DNA from: Ktedonobacteraceae bacterium | Lineage (GTDB): Bacteria > Chloroflexota > Ktedonobacteria > Ktedonobacterales > Ktedonobacteraceae | Length of the DNA stretch: 28,900 nt | Reading direction: 5' to 3' | Assembly (NCBI GenBank): GCA_014896635.1 | Contig: JADBKA010000036.1 | Span: 1-28,900, forward strand | Shown here: positions 1-8,033 of the stretch, piece after piece | Numbering within the stretch: position 1 is the first letter of the stretch | How the letters are laid out: each line of letters starts with the position of its first letter | The notes under the pieces: generated by a model | The model's database searches: none | What the model was told of the DNA's origin: nothing | What the model saw: only the letters and a program-made list of their open reading frames with translations | Position numbers and translations under genes: made by a program

Positions 1-1
1 C

Positions 2-784
2 TGTGGCGTTTTCTCACGATACTGGGGATTCCACTTTGTTACCAACCCGAACGAGACGCTGCTGGTGCCTCGCCCGGTGCTCAACGTCGCGCTTTTTTTC
101 CTCTACGGAGCCAGCGGGAAATTCCTGGAAGATTTCGCCGTCGGCATGCTCATCAGCTCCTGTTATGTGCTTGTACAGGAAGGAGCAGGAGAGCACGCTT
201 TGAGATGGATAGGAGAGAAGCTTCGCAGATATAGCTACTGGCTGCTTGGTGCAGGTGCGCTGATCCTGCTGATCATGACCGCCTGGAACGGCTACCAGCG
301 CTTTCAACCACATACGGCGGCGGTCTTCGATGCTCTGATCCTTGCCTACAATCAGTGGAGCGAGTTCGGCCTCTCCTGGGGCTACGGCCTGTGCATGGCG
401 GCTTTGCTGTTCGGCCCGGCCATACTCAGAAAACCTCTGGAGTGGCAGCCCATGCGCGGGATTGGCCTGATTTCCTACGGCATGTACATGTGGCACCTGC
501 CACTGCTCGTCCAGTTCACCTTCAAAGTACAGCATCATTTCATGGCCGGCTGGAACATTTACCTGACCTATGGTATCTACTGGCTGTTCGTGCTGCTCTT
601 TATCATTCCATTCTGCTACCTGTTCTACCGCTTTATCGAGCGACCAGGCATGCGCCTGGGTGACAGGTTGCTGGCAAAGAAGGAAACGAAGGGAGCGCCG
701 GCAGCATCCCATGCATCAACCCATGAGCAGCCCCGACGGGTATCGGGATCGCTTGAGACAGCAGGCGCACGAGCAAATCGCTAG
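2..784 (+). CDS. Acyltransferase-3 family membrane protein, C-terminal part (5' end outside window)
   Basis: The reading frame is open from the first complete codon of the window, so the gene begins upstream and only about 260 C-terminal residues are seen. The visible part has several hydrophobic helices, including one near KLRRYSYWLLGAGALILLI, one around GYGLCMAALLFGPAIL and one around YLTYGIYWLFVLLFIIPFC. The segment GLISYGMYMWHLPLL followed by a last helix and FYRFIERPGMRLG is the typical ending of acyltransferase-3 (OafA/YrhL-like) proteins, which transfer acyl groups to extracytoplasmic sugars or lipids. The catalytic His region expected near the N-terminus is not in the window, so activity and substrate cannot be judged. 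The tail after the last helix is polar and Ala/Arg-rich. The gene converges with the minus-strand envelope operon, and a hairpin follows it. Confidence 0.75.
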   Translation, partial: CGVFSRYWGFHFVTNPNETLLVPRPVLNVALFFLYGASGKFLEDFAVGMLISSCYVLVQEGAGEHALRWIGEKLRRYSYWLLGAGALILLIMTAWNGYQRFQPHTAAVFDALILAYNQWSEFGLSWGYGLCMAALLFGPAILRKPLEWQPMRGIGLISYGMYMWHLPLLVQFTFKVQHHFMAGWNIYLTYGIYWLFVLLFIIPFCYLFYRFIERPGMRLGDRLLAKKETKGAPAASHASTHEQPRRVSGSLETAGARANR

Positions 785-826
785 TAGATTATGTAGATTA
801 TACGGAGGAGCGAATTCCCTCACTGG

Positions 827-872
827 AGCAGCGATGCCGAACCGGCAATACAGATCTGGCATCGCTGCTTTT
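827..872 (+). terminator. Intrinsic terminator after the acyltransferase gene
   Basis: A perfect 12-bp inverted repeat (AGCAGCGATGCC at 827-838, GGCATCGCTGCT at 858-869) with a 19-nt loop is followed by a short T run (869-872). It lies between the plus-strand acyltransferase gene and the convergent minus-strand gene and touches the stop codon of the latter. The T run is short, so strength is uncertain. Confidence 0.6.
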
Positions 873-2085
873 AGATTCGCACACTTCCCGTCATCACCAG
901 ACTATTACTGACAGCACATGGCAGATGATCGTCGGGACCTATACTGGCACCGGTGGCGGTGAATTTGCCGGCCAGGGCGCCGTTCAGACGGCTATTCAAG
1001 GTCTGCTCGATCTGCTGATTGTACGTGTTGTAGGGGAAGGTCAGGATTTTCAGGATCGTCAATGTCGTTCGTTGCACATGCACTACCAGTCCACCGTTAG
1101 CTACTGCGGGCTGGACGTAGGTAGTGGCCGTACCCAGTTTCAGCGCGTCGAACAGGATATCAGAGGTCACAGCCAGTTCGGTGCCACTGACAGCAATATG
1201 GATATTGCGCGCAGATAGATTTTTACTGATAGAAAGCGTATCAATGCTACTCCCAAGCGTCGCCAGCGCATCCGCCGGGATCTCAATAACAGAACTGATG
1301 CCATCTTGAGGCGCTGACCGCCGTGCTACCTGGCCTGCTTTGAGTTGCTGGTCGGTGGTCAGAGAATGAGTACGGGGCTGCGAAGAGTTCTGGGGGTAGC
1401 TCTGGGAGACATTCTGGGGGACAGTACCCCCGTTCCCATTCTCTCCATTCAGCGAGAGTGGGAATTGCAGGTTTACTGCCAGCGCAGAATCGCCGCAGGA
1501 CGGCGTTGTCGCAATGCGCTTCAGTTGTCCCAGAGGGATCTGCATCGTCGTGAGTGGACCGTTGACGGGCGCAGGACTGCCGTTGAGCGGCTGCGCGCTG
1601 ACCTGGACCGTCGAGGCATTGCTGACGCTGAATTTGACCAGCATAGTTGCGTTAATGGGCCTGGGATCGCCGGGATAGAGGCTCAATTTGAGCGAGGCAA
1701 CCAGCCCATCCTGGCGCACAGTAAGCTGCGTCAAACTGGCGGATGGCTGGATAAGCGTGGTCGCCATTTCCGAGGCCCAGCCGCGATTTTCCGGTGACAA
1801 CTGGCCGAGCATAGCGTTGATTGCTGCGCTAAACGCACCCGGCACCTGCTGGTCAATTCGGCTCTGGAAGAGAGGTTTCAGCGCAGAGATGGGCAGATAA
1901 ATCCTGGCATTGACGGTTGTATCTCCTGGCGCAGCAATGATATACCGCTGATTCGCATGAGCAGCAATATCTGTCGGATAAAGCAATGAGACCAGCACGA
2001 AAAGCGTGAGCAGCGGTAGTGCTTTGATGATTCTGCCTCCACAGGATCGTCTATGCGCTCCAGTCAGTTCTATTTTCATTTTCAC
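871..2085 (-). CDS. Secreted or membrane-anchored protein, third gene of the LprG/P55-like operon
   Basis: The product of about 404 residues has an N-terminal hydrophobic segment (ALPLLTLFVLVSLLYP) that acts as signal peptide or anchor; the rest is polar and extracytoplasmic. I do not recognise a named family. The protein appears to hold two similar halves joined by a Ser/Gln/Asn-rich linker. Each half has an amphipathic stretch, a pattern like 'GGLVVHVQ', an Ala/Leu/Asn helix (QTLNSRLNGALAG) and a late Pro-Cys (TPSCGDSAL; LPCAVSNSL). The C-terminal domain of the upstream transporter has a similar order (INKMLSGAVMPAL, VPCGKGIEMLVL). The layout resembles LmeA/DUF2993-type lipid-binding proteins, but this is only a visual impression. 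I chose GTG at 2085 because AGAGAGG lies 8 nt upstream; GTG at 2094 would overlap that site, and ATG at 2079 is also possible. It starts just after the transporter stop, so it is cotranscribed. Confidence 0.7.
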   Translation of the reverse strand: MKMKIELTGAHRRSCGGRIIKALPLLTLFVLVSLLYPTDIAAHANQRYIIAAPGDTTVNARIYLPISALKPLFQSRIDQQVPGAFSAAINAMLGQLSPENRGWASEMATTLIQPSASLTQLTVRQDGLVASLKLSLYPGDPRPINATMLVKFSVSNASTVQVSAQPLNGSPAPVNGPLTTMQIPLGQLKRIATTPSCGDSALAVNLQFPLSLNGENGNGGTVPQNVSQSYPQNSSQPRTHSLTTDQQLKAGQVARRSAPQDGISSVIEIPADALATLGSSIDTLSISKNLSARNIHIAVSGTELAVTSDILFDALKLGTATTYVQPAVANGGLVVHVQRTTLTILKILTFPYNTYNQQIEQTLNSRLNGALAGKFTATGASIGPDDHLPCAVSNSLVMTGSVRI

Positions 2086-2101
2086 CAGAACCACCTCTCT
2101 T

Positions 2102-4804
2102 CTAACGTGGTAGCAATTTGTTTAGATCGACAGATCCCGTAAAGCAGAAAGGCACGGGAGTCGGCTGAGCGGCCACCCCCTGGATAGGAGGCGCCTCAAT
2201 TTGCAGTACCAGCATCTCAATGCCTTTTCCACAGGGAACCGTATTACTTGTATGGACAGAAATCAATTTTACATTTTTGAGTTTGCCGCGCAAGGCAGGC
2301 ATAACCGCCCCGGACAGCATTTTATTAATCGCAGCCTGCATGCGACTGGCCACAGCCGGGCCGGCATCCAGTCCGTCGCGCTTGAGATGCTGTACCTGCA
2401 ATTGTAAATTCTGTTGCCCATCGAGTCCGATAACACCGTCTAGCTGGACCGGCATCACGCGATGAATGCCGTTCATATCGACATGCAGGTTCAGCTTCAG
2501 CATCAATCTGTCGCCTGGCAAAGGAGTGACGCTTAAATCGGTCAACGCGCCCTGCTGTAGATTGAGTTGCGAGACAAAAATAGATGTCAGTGCAGCGCGA
2601 TCAAGGGCCAGTTGCAGCCTGCGAGGTCCCGCCTGTACGGTAGGATTGTCACCGGGAACAGAAGATTCGGGACCTGACAGGGAGAAATCGCCGCTATCAT
2701 CGAATTCTTCAGGAGCAAAGAGCATCATGGCAAAAACGCCGCCGCCAAGCAGCAGCAGGATCAATCCGATACTGGCAAAGGCAAGCACCAGGCGGCGCTT
2801 GCGATCTCGCCACCATTTCTTTTTACCAGCAGACGCGGCGCTGCCGGCTGGTAGCACCTGCGCCTCATCCAGCGACGCCGTTGTTGACGCTGGCATGGGC
2901 AATGTAGGCAGATCGGCAAGTTCTGGCTCGGGCTCCAGTTCTGCGACGCTTTGCTGTTTCCCCCATAGGAAAAGCGCCGGGATGATTGCCGCCAGGCAGA
3001 GCACCATCGAGGCAAAAAACACCGCAGAATAGACAGTGTGAGCTGACTGCACCAGGTGCTGTGCATAGCCTTTCTGCCAGTCCCCAAACTGGGCTGCCGT
3101 AGCGGTGATGGGGAGCGCAGGATAGTGCTTTGCCAGTTCTTTGAAGTAGGCCAGCGCCCACGAGGTCAGCGCCGCCAATCCCAGCGTCATGCCGACCATG
3201 CGCAAAGCGATCATGATCGCAGAACTCATTCCTGCCTGCGTCGCGCGCACGGCATTTAGAGCAGTTGTGCCTATGGGCGCAATCACCAGACCAAAGCCGA
3301 GACCAGCCGTGACGGTACTGAGCGTGATCTGGTTCCAATCTGCGCGTGCGGGCCAGCGACTCATCAGGTAGAACCCGGCAGCGGTCAGGAGCAGACCGAG
3401 CACGCCCGTCCAGCGACAGGTTATACGGCTACACAGCCAGCCGCCAAGCAGCGCGCCGGGAGGGATCATAGCGGTAAGGCGCATCAGGGTCAGTCCGCTG
3501 TCCAGCGCCGGCAGTTGCAGGACCGTATCGACGAAAATAGGAATATCGGCCATCGCAATGATCAATGCAGCCCCCACCAGCAGGCTTACCAGCGAAGCCG
3601 CGCTGAAAGGAAAGCGCCGGAAGAGTGAGAGATCGACCACCGGCCCCCGTACCTTGCGCTCGACCAGCACGAATACCGCCAGAAACAGCGCCGCCAGCGC
3701 CAGGGCCACAGGGTTGTTCTGGGGCGCCGGACCACTGACCGGACCAAGCGACGTCCCCTGCTGGGCCAGGCCCAGGCTGAGGCAGGTCAGCGCCAGAGCC
3801 AGCAGAAACGCACCAAGCCAGTCAACTCGCTCGCGCAGATAGCGCCCGCGCGGAATGTACTTCCAGGCTGCGACGAACAGCACGATCACCAGCGGCACAT
3901 TCAGATAGAAAATCCACTGCCAGTGCAGGCGTTCCGCAATGACCGCGCCGTAGAGCGGACCGAGCACACCACCAGCTTCCGTCACCGCGCCGATAATGCC
4001 CAGGGCAATACCGCGCTTCTCACGCCCATAGAAATCACCGGCTATCGCCATCGCCACCGGCACCAATGCTCCGCCGCCCGTTGCCTGGAAGAAACGCGCC
4101 GCGATCAACCAGATCAGGCCGGGCGAAGAGGTGTCAAGGCCCAGTCCACCAAGAAACGCCAGGTCGCTGAGACTCCCAAGCAGCGGCGCCAGACCACAGA
4201 GCAGAGAACCAATGCCGAAAATAACCAGGCAGAGCAGGAAAATACGGCGCCGTCCATGAATATCTGAGACCCGTCCCATCAAAGGCATCACGACGACGAA
4301 ACCCAGTAAATATGCACTGACAATCCACGATGCATGGTCGAGCTTCGTAATCGGTACCTGTAAATCACCGATCATCTGTGGCAGCGCCGTCACTACCACT
4401 GTTTCGTCGAGCGACGTGAGAAACACGGCAATACATGCAACGGTCAGCGCCGCCAGCGCGGCAGTTCCCGCTTGCCTGTCGCCATTTGCGCCAGCAGATG
4501 CAGGCAGGACCAGCCTTTTCAGCGAATCGCTCAACTGCTGTGATAAAAACGCTTTATGTGCAATGGGCTGTTGCTGCGCTTCAATCGGCTGCTCCGCTCC
4601 CCCTGCTCCGGCGCTTTCTTCGCCATTCTCTGTATTCTCGGCCCGTTCAGTGTTCTCGGCCCGCCCAATACCTGCTTCCTGCCCGGTTTCCGATCTGCCG
4701 GCAGCCTGAACCTGACCATTCGCCTCCGCCGATGGTGTTATCTTCATCAAACGATGCTTATGCAGGCGCGAGGATGTCTCTTTATCGTCTTCAAACGTAT
4801 ACAT
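2102..4804 (-). CDS. DHA2/EmrB-type MFS transporter fused to an extra TM and an extracytoplasmic domain (P55-like)
   Basis: The 900-residue protein is far longer than a usual DHA2 exporter (about 500). Residues 1-115 are polar and Glu/Ala/Gln-rich, likely cytoplasmic. The transporter core follows: TSLDETVVVTALPQMIGDL in TM1, RVSDIHGRRR (motif A) after TM2, and GGGALVPVAMAIAGDFYGREKRGIALG and GVLGPLYGAVIAERLHWQWIFYLNVP, all typical of the 14-TM drug:H+ antiporter-2 family. After the core comes a Pro/Glu linker, a basic KKKWWRDRKRR stop and an additional TM (about 671-697). This would place residues of about 728-900 outside the membrane. That domain resembles the product of the next gene. In mycobacteria the DHA2 transporter Rv1410c (P55) works with lipoprotein LprG in lipid export; here an LprG-like gene lies 56 bp upstream in the same order. 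A GGAG sits 4-6 nt before the ATG. The substrate is inferred, not shown. Confidence 0.85.
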   Translation of the reverse strand: MYTFEDDKETSSRLHKHRLMKITPSAEANGQVQAAGRSETGQEAGIGRAENTERAENTENGEESAGAGGAEQPIEAQQQPIAHKAFLSQQLSDSLKRLVLPASAGANGDRQAGTAALAALTVACIAVFLTSLDETVVVTALPQMIGDLQVPITKLDHASWIVSAYLLGFVVVMPLMGRVSDIHGRRRIFLLCLVIFGIGSLLCGLAPLLGSLSDLAFLGGLGLDTSSPGLIWLIAARFFQATGGGALVPVAMAIAGDFYGREKRGIALGIIGAVTEAGGVLGPLYGAVIAERLHWQWIFYLNVPLVIVLFVAAWKYIPRGRYLRERVDWLGAFLLALALTCLSLGLAQQGTSLGPVSGPAPQNNPVALALAALFLAVFVLVERKVRGPVVDLSLFRRFPFSAASLVSLLVGAALIIAMADIPIFVDTVLQLPALDSGLTLMRLTAMIPPGALLGGWLCSRITCRWTGVLGLLLTAAGFYLMSRWPARADWNQITLSTVTAGLGFGLVIAPIGTTALNAVRATQAGMSSAIMIALRMVGMTLGLAALTSWALAYFKELAKHYPALPITATAAQFGDWQKGYAQHLVQSAHTVYSAVFFASMVLCLAAIIPALFLWGKQQSVAELEPEPELADLPTLPMPASTTASLDEAQVLPAGSAASAGKKKWWRDRKRRLVLAFASIGLILLLLGGGVFAMMLFAPEEFDDSGDFSLSGPESSVPGDNPTVQAGPRRLQLALDRAALTSIFVSQLNLQQGALTDLSVTPLPGDRLMLKLNLHVDMNGIHRVMPVQLDGVIGLDGQQNLQLQVQHLKRDGLDAGPAVASRMQAAINKMLSGAVMPALRGKLKNVKLISVHTSNTVPCGKGIEMLVLQIEAPPIQGVAAQPTPVPFCFTGSVDLNKLLPR

Positions 4805-4842
4805 CGTTCTCCGATAATTTGTTTTTTAGAACTGAATGCTGC

Positions 4843-4860
4843 AAAAAGGAAAATTTTTCC
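4843..4860 (-). terminator. Weak hairpin plus T run between lipoprotein and transporter genes
   Basis: Directly after the lipoprotein stop codon the minus strand reads GGAAAAATTTTCC followed by TTTTT. The stem is short and AT-rich, so this is at best a leaky terminator that would lower transporter expression relative to the lipoprotein. Confidence 0.25.
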
Positions 4861-5610
4861 TCAAACTTGTGGTGCGCTGATTTGCACATTCTGGTTGTAG
4901 CGAGACAGGGTAAAGATACGGCTGGTCTGTGCCGTGTCGCCGGGCGCCGCCGGCCCGACGATACTGACCTGATAGGGAAGAGCATTAGTCCTGCCGAGAC
5001 AGGCGCTGGTCTGGAGCATTGTTCCGGCAGGCGCTCCCCCACCTGTCAGGAATGCCAGGTGCTTCGCGTCAAGTTGACCCTTGACGCGCCAGCAAGCAGT
5101 GCCATTCACGCTATCGGCGACAGGCTGGCTGACGTTCTGTACTTTACCAATCAGCGAAATAATGCCTGTCTGTGGATTGGTCAGGGTACGCGGATCAAGT
5201 ACACCCTTGATCACCCGCCACTGGCCGGTAATCGGATCGGTAATAAATTGCTGATCTCCCACACTGATCAGATTCACGGCGACCGACTGGCCGGAAAGTA
5301 CCACTGTCGCCTGCGCCTTCACCTTATCGGGCATGACCACATCACCACTGGCACTGCTGATCTGTACCTGGCCGGGAGCTGCCGGCCCGGCATTCTGCAC
5401 CTGCATCACGACATGAAATGATTTCACGGCAGCAAAATTCTTTTGCAGCGCCGTCAATAACTGCTGTGTTGTCGGCCTGGAACCCGCCTTTCCCCCCTTC
5501 CCCTGCTTCCAGGGCAGCGTTGGCAGCGCACAACTGGTGATTAGCAGCAGGCAGAGCAGGCTCAGCACAATGCTGACCAGCACGCGCTTGATGGTAAGCG
5601 TTCTGAGCAT
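4861..5610 (-). CDS. LppX/LprAFG-family lipoprotein (LprG-like)
   Basis: From ATG 5610 the protein has 249 residues, starting with a lipoprotein signal: basic MLRTLTIKR, a hydrophobic core and lipobox ITSC with Cys27. The mature part matches the pattern of the LppX/LprA/F/G lipoproteins: an early helix 'LLTALQKNFAAVKSFHV', a 'SASGDVVMPDKVKAQATVVLSG' strand region, a short 'VGDQQFITDPITGQWRV' hairpin and 'DPRTLTNPQTGIISLIG'. Family members form a half-barrel with a hydrophobic pocket that carries triacylated lipids or glycolipids. LprG is encoded just before the MFS transporter P55 in mycobacteria, and the same order occurs here. I chose 5610 because AAGGAAG lies 6 nt upstream and the signal peptide then starts correctly. 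The open frame reaches 5667, but that extension has no signal-like character. The cargo is unknown. Confidence 0.8.
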   Translation of the reverse strand: MLRTLTIKRVLVSIVLSLLCLLLITSCALPTLPWKQGKGGKAGSRPTTQQLLTALQKNFAAVKSFHVVMQVQNAGPAAPGQVQISSASGDVVMPDKVKAQATVVLSGQSVAVNLISVGDQQFITDPITGQWRVIKGVLDPRTLTNPQTGIISLIGKVQNVSQPVADSVNGTACWRVKGQLDAKHLAFLTGGGAPAGTMLQTSACLGRTNALPYQVSIVGPAAPGDTAQTSRIFTLSRYNQNVQISAPQV

Positions 5611-5799
5611 ATGCAGCTTCCTTCCCCAGATACTGTAGAATTCGGAATGCTCCTCTCGATCATCCACTTGTCAAAATCAACGCGACTCATCGCGCGTTTG
5701 GGGGATCTGGTACTTTCGGTACAGGCCGTCGTCTTCCTGTTCCTCTCCTCTAAAAACAACCTTTTCCATGATAGGCAGCGTATGACCTGCGCGAGAGTC

Positions 5800-5829
5800 T
5801 TGACGTAAAGGGCCTCTTCCCTGTATCGT
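5800..5829 (+). promoter_or_regulatory. Candidate sigma-70 promoter of the Nudix gene
   Basis: TTGACG (5800-5805) and TATCGT (5824-5829) are separated by 18 bp. The pair lies about 60 nt upstream of the Nudix start codon, in the divergent region between the lipoprotein and Nudix genes. Confidence 0.5.
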
Positions 5830-5888
5830 ATCACGCAAAAGAACGAGCAAACTTTGCAGAGCTACAAAAAAGAAAGCCGGGGAGTACA

Positions 5889-6374
5889 ATGTACAGGCCA
5901 GTTCTGGCAACGCTGGGATATGTATTATCGACGGACGGCAGACAGGTGTTGATGATTCACCGTAACAAACGTCCCGATGATCTTCACTACGGCATTTATA
6001 ACGGACTGGGGGGTAAGCTGGAACCGAACGAGGACATCATCAGTGGGATGCAACGCGAACTACGAGAAGAATCGGGATTGGAAGCCGACTATATGATACT
6101 ACGAGGTACCATCTCCTGGCCGGGCTTTGGCAGGCATGGTGAGGACTGGTTTGGCTTCATTTTCCGCATCGAAAGCTGGCGCGGCACAACTCTCAGCGAG
6201 AATGCCGAGGGGACGCTGGTATGGGTACCTCTCGACTCACTGCATACCCTACCAATGTGGCCGAGCGACCACCATTTTCTGCCAATGGTCTTTGACGACG
6301 ATCCTCGTCCTTTTCACGGCCTCATGCCGTTCCACAATGGCAAAATGGTAAGCTGGAGCTACCAGCGACTCTAA
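5889..6374 (+). CDS. Nudix hydrolase (MutT/8-oxo-dGTPase-like)
   Basis: The 161-residue protein carries a complete Nudix box at residues 42-64: G, five residues, Glu48, seven residues, then RELREESGL. This Mg2+-binding helix hydrolyses nucleoside diphosphates linked to another moiety. The N-terminus YRPVLATLGYVL and the segment MIHRNKRPDDLHYGIYNGLGGKLEPNE resemble MutT/NUDT1-type enzymes that remove oxidised dNTPs, and the C-terminal part (WPSDHHFLPMVFDDDPRPFHGLMPF) fits the same group. Substrate specificity cannot be read from sequence. The length is normal for the family. GGGGAG lies 4 nt before the ATG. The gene stands alone, with divergent and convergent neighbours. Confidence 0.88.
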   Translation: MYRPVLATLGYVLSTDGRQVLMIHRNKRPDDLHYGIYNGLGGKLEPNEDIISGMQRELREESGLEADYMILRGTISWPGFGRHGEDWFGFIFRIESWRGTTLSENAEGTLVWVPLDSLHTLPMWPSDHHFLPMVFDDDPRPFHGLMPFHNGKMVSWSYQRL

Positions 6375-6395
6375 AAGCCTAAAACCTGCTTCTGG

Positions 6396-8012
6396 CTAAA
6401 AAACGGGGGACACCCCTGTGCTCCCGCCAGGAGGCATGCCGCTCTCTGGACCCCCTTCTGTCAAAGGAATATCAGAGTATGCAGGCTGACCGGAAGCATT
6501 ACTGTTGTATGTACGATAATGCTCTTCATATTTGCGCGCCTGGTTATATAGATTGAGTGCGGCCTGCGCGGCATCAAAATTTACTTGCTGACTGGCCTGC
6601 GCATCGTTAGCTATATCTTGAAAGTGGGCCGCTATCCCACGAATCGTCTGCGGATCAGTGATCTTGCCGTCCTGTACCTCTTTGTAGGCTTTTCTCAGTA
6701 TATCTTCGCTCAATATTTTCGGCGCACGACGCACTGCCGGTTCCTGATCAGCAACAAAGGCAACTCCGGCAGGCTCAACAGCTTTAGGCGTTGGCGCCGA
6801 AGCCGTAGCACCGGTCGTCCCCTTTGCTGCGGTATCATCGGCCACCAGTTGCCCGGTCGGAACATCCGCTTCCAGACTTTCAGCAGGCGCAAACGAGATG
6901 GGCATTCCTGCATCCAGCACCGTCGCATCATGCGGGGCAATCATCACATCGCGAATAATCACTTCACGAATGACTATATGGAGAGAAGCGAAGCGATTGC
7001 GCATACATGTACACAGATACTCATTGATATGCTGGCGACGGGCCAGACTGCTGGTATGCTCAATCGTCATTACAGGCGTGTGCAATCCCTGAGGCCAGGC
7101 AATGAAATCATCAGGCGTGAAAGTCGTGGCGATAGTTTGCAGGCAGGCAATAAAATATTCCCGGAGATCCTCTTCCCAGTTCGTGGTGATCTGCGTGGCA
7201 ACCAGGTGGGCATACGCCGACGGGAGCTGATAGGAAATCACCGCACGCAACAGGATATCTTCAGTAGGCGAAAGCTGCACACGCTGCCTCGGACAAAGCC
7301 ATTGCGTCTCTCCGGTCTTCAGGCGCTTGCTAACCTTTTCCCAGGGCAAGAGCAGATTAAAGCCAGGCGAGAGCGTGCGGCTGTATTTACCAGCGGCATA
7401 GACAACATCAACATATCCTTCTGGCACCGGACAGAAACAAAAACGAATGATCACAACAGAGACAACGATCAGCACAAGCAGCAAGATGAGGCTGGCGAGC
7501 GGGCCAAAGATGGCAAAGCAGCCGATAAGCAAGAAGAGGGAAAAGCCTCCCGCTGTTGCCAGCGCCCAGAGACCATTGTTATCACCTGCGACGTAGATGG
7601 CAATACCCTGCGCAATCATGACGGCTACAATGATGGCGCTGACAATCCACAGCCCTTCTCTCGGAAGAAAGAAGTTACCGGTAGCCAGCAGGGGGAGAAC
7701 AAAAATAGCGGTAACGGCCCCAAAAAGCAGAGGAATCAGAATATAGGTAAAGGACCAGGGGAAACGCTTGAGCCTTTCACCCGCTGAGGACGCTGTTCCT
7801 TCCAGGTCATGCAGATCCTCTTCGTCTTGCCGGCTAGATTGCAGAACAGCAGGCAACGCCACGTCAGCCGGAGAGTATACAGGAGACGAAAGAGCGCCCT
7901 GCGGCGCTTCTTCATAGCCACCTGCTGGCTGTACCTGTTTGCTTACCTGGCCCTGGCTTGATCTCACCGGTTCCTGCCATACCGGCCCTGGATCTCTTCC
8001 GTCTGTTGCCAT
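6396..8012 (-). CDS. Multi-TM Band-7 (SPFH) domain protein
   Basis: From ATG 8012 the protein has 538 residues. Residues 1-85 are Pro/Gln/Ser-rich and probably disordered. Four hydrophobic helices follow (about 88-110, 122-143, 148-170 and 172-192). Then comes a Band-7/SPFH domain beginning PVPEGYVDVVYAAGKYSRTLSPGFNLLLPWE, the hallmark entry of stomatin/prohibitin-like domains, and running to about residue 365. After an Ala/Pro linker there is a helical segment (ILRKAYKEVQDGKITDPQTIRGIAAHFQDIAND) and a Gly/Pro end. SPFH proteins usually have one N-terminal anchor, so four helices is unusual. The role may be membrane microdomain scaffolding, but this is inference. ATG 8012 was preferred because AGGAAGG lies 10 nt upstream, whereas GTG 8021 is too close to it. 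The last 19 or so codons lie inside a repeat element. The gene follows the PSP1 gene by 21 bp, so it is probably cotranscribed. Confidence 0.75.
   Translation of the reverse strand: MATDGRDPGPVWQEPVRSSQGQVSKQVQPAGGYEEAPQGALSSPVYSPADVALPAVLQSSRQDEEDLHDLEGTASSAGERLKRFPWSFTYILIPLLFGAVTAIFVLPLLATGNFFLPREGLWIVSAIIVAVMIAQGIAIYVAGDNNGLWALATAGGFSLFLLIGCFAIFGPLASLILLLVLIVVSVVIIRFCFCPVPEGYVDVVYAAGKYSRTLSPGFNLLLPWEKVSKRLKTGETQWLCPRQRVQLSPTEDILLRAVISYQLPSAYAHLVATQITTNWEEDLREYFIACLQTIATTFTPDDFIAWPQGLHTPVMTIEHTSSLARRQHINEYLCTCMRNRFASLHIVIREVIIRDVMIAPHDATVLDAGMPISFAPAESLEADVPTGQLVADDTAAKGTTGATASAPTPKAVEPAGVAFVADQEPAVRRAPKILSEDILRKAYKEVQDGKITDPQTIRGIAAHFQDIANDAQASQQVNFDAAQAALNLYNQARKYEEHYRTYNSNASGQPAYSDIPLTEGGPESGMPPGGSTGVSPVF
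6405..6455 (-). repeat. GC-rich palindromic repeat copy 1 (overlaps the end of the Band-7 CDS)
   Basis: Read on the minus strand it starts GGGGGTCCAG, passes through a diverged palindrome (AGAGCGGCATGCCTCCTGG) and ends GGGGTGTCCCCC, the same order as the copies at 20704 and 20770. It is the most diverged copy and is translated as the C-terminus of the Band-7 protein. Confidence 0.6.
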
Positions 8013-8033
8013 GTGTACCACACCTTCCTCTCA

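Noticed and set aside
4435..5421. Long plus-strand open frame opposite the lipoprotein and MFS genes
   Set aside because: It is antisense to two well-supported genes, has no recognisable domain and is Arg/His/Pro-rich as expected of a shadow frame in high-GC DNA.
6585..7787. 400-codon plus-strand open frame opposite the Band-7 gene
   Set aside because: The minus-strand protein has clear membrane helices and an SPFH domain, while this frame is low-complexity Arg/Asn/Gln with no family pattern.
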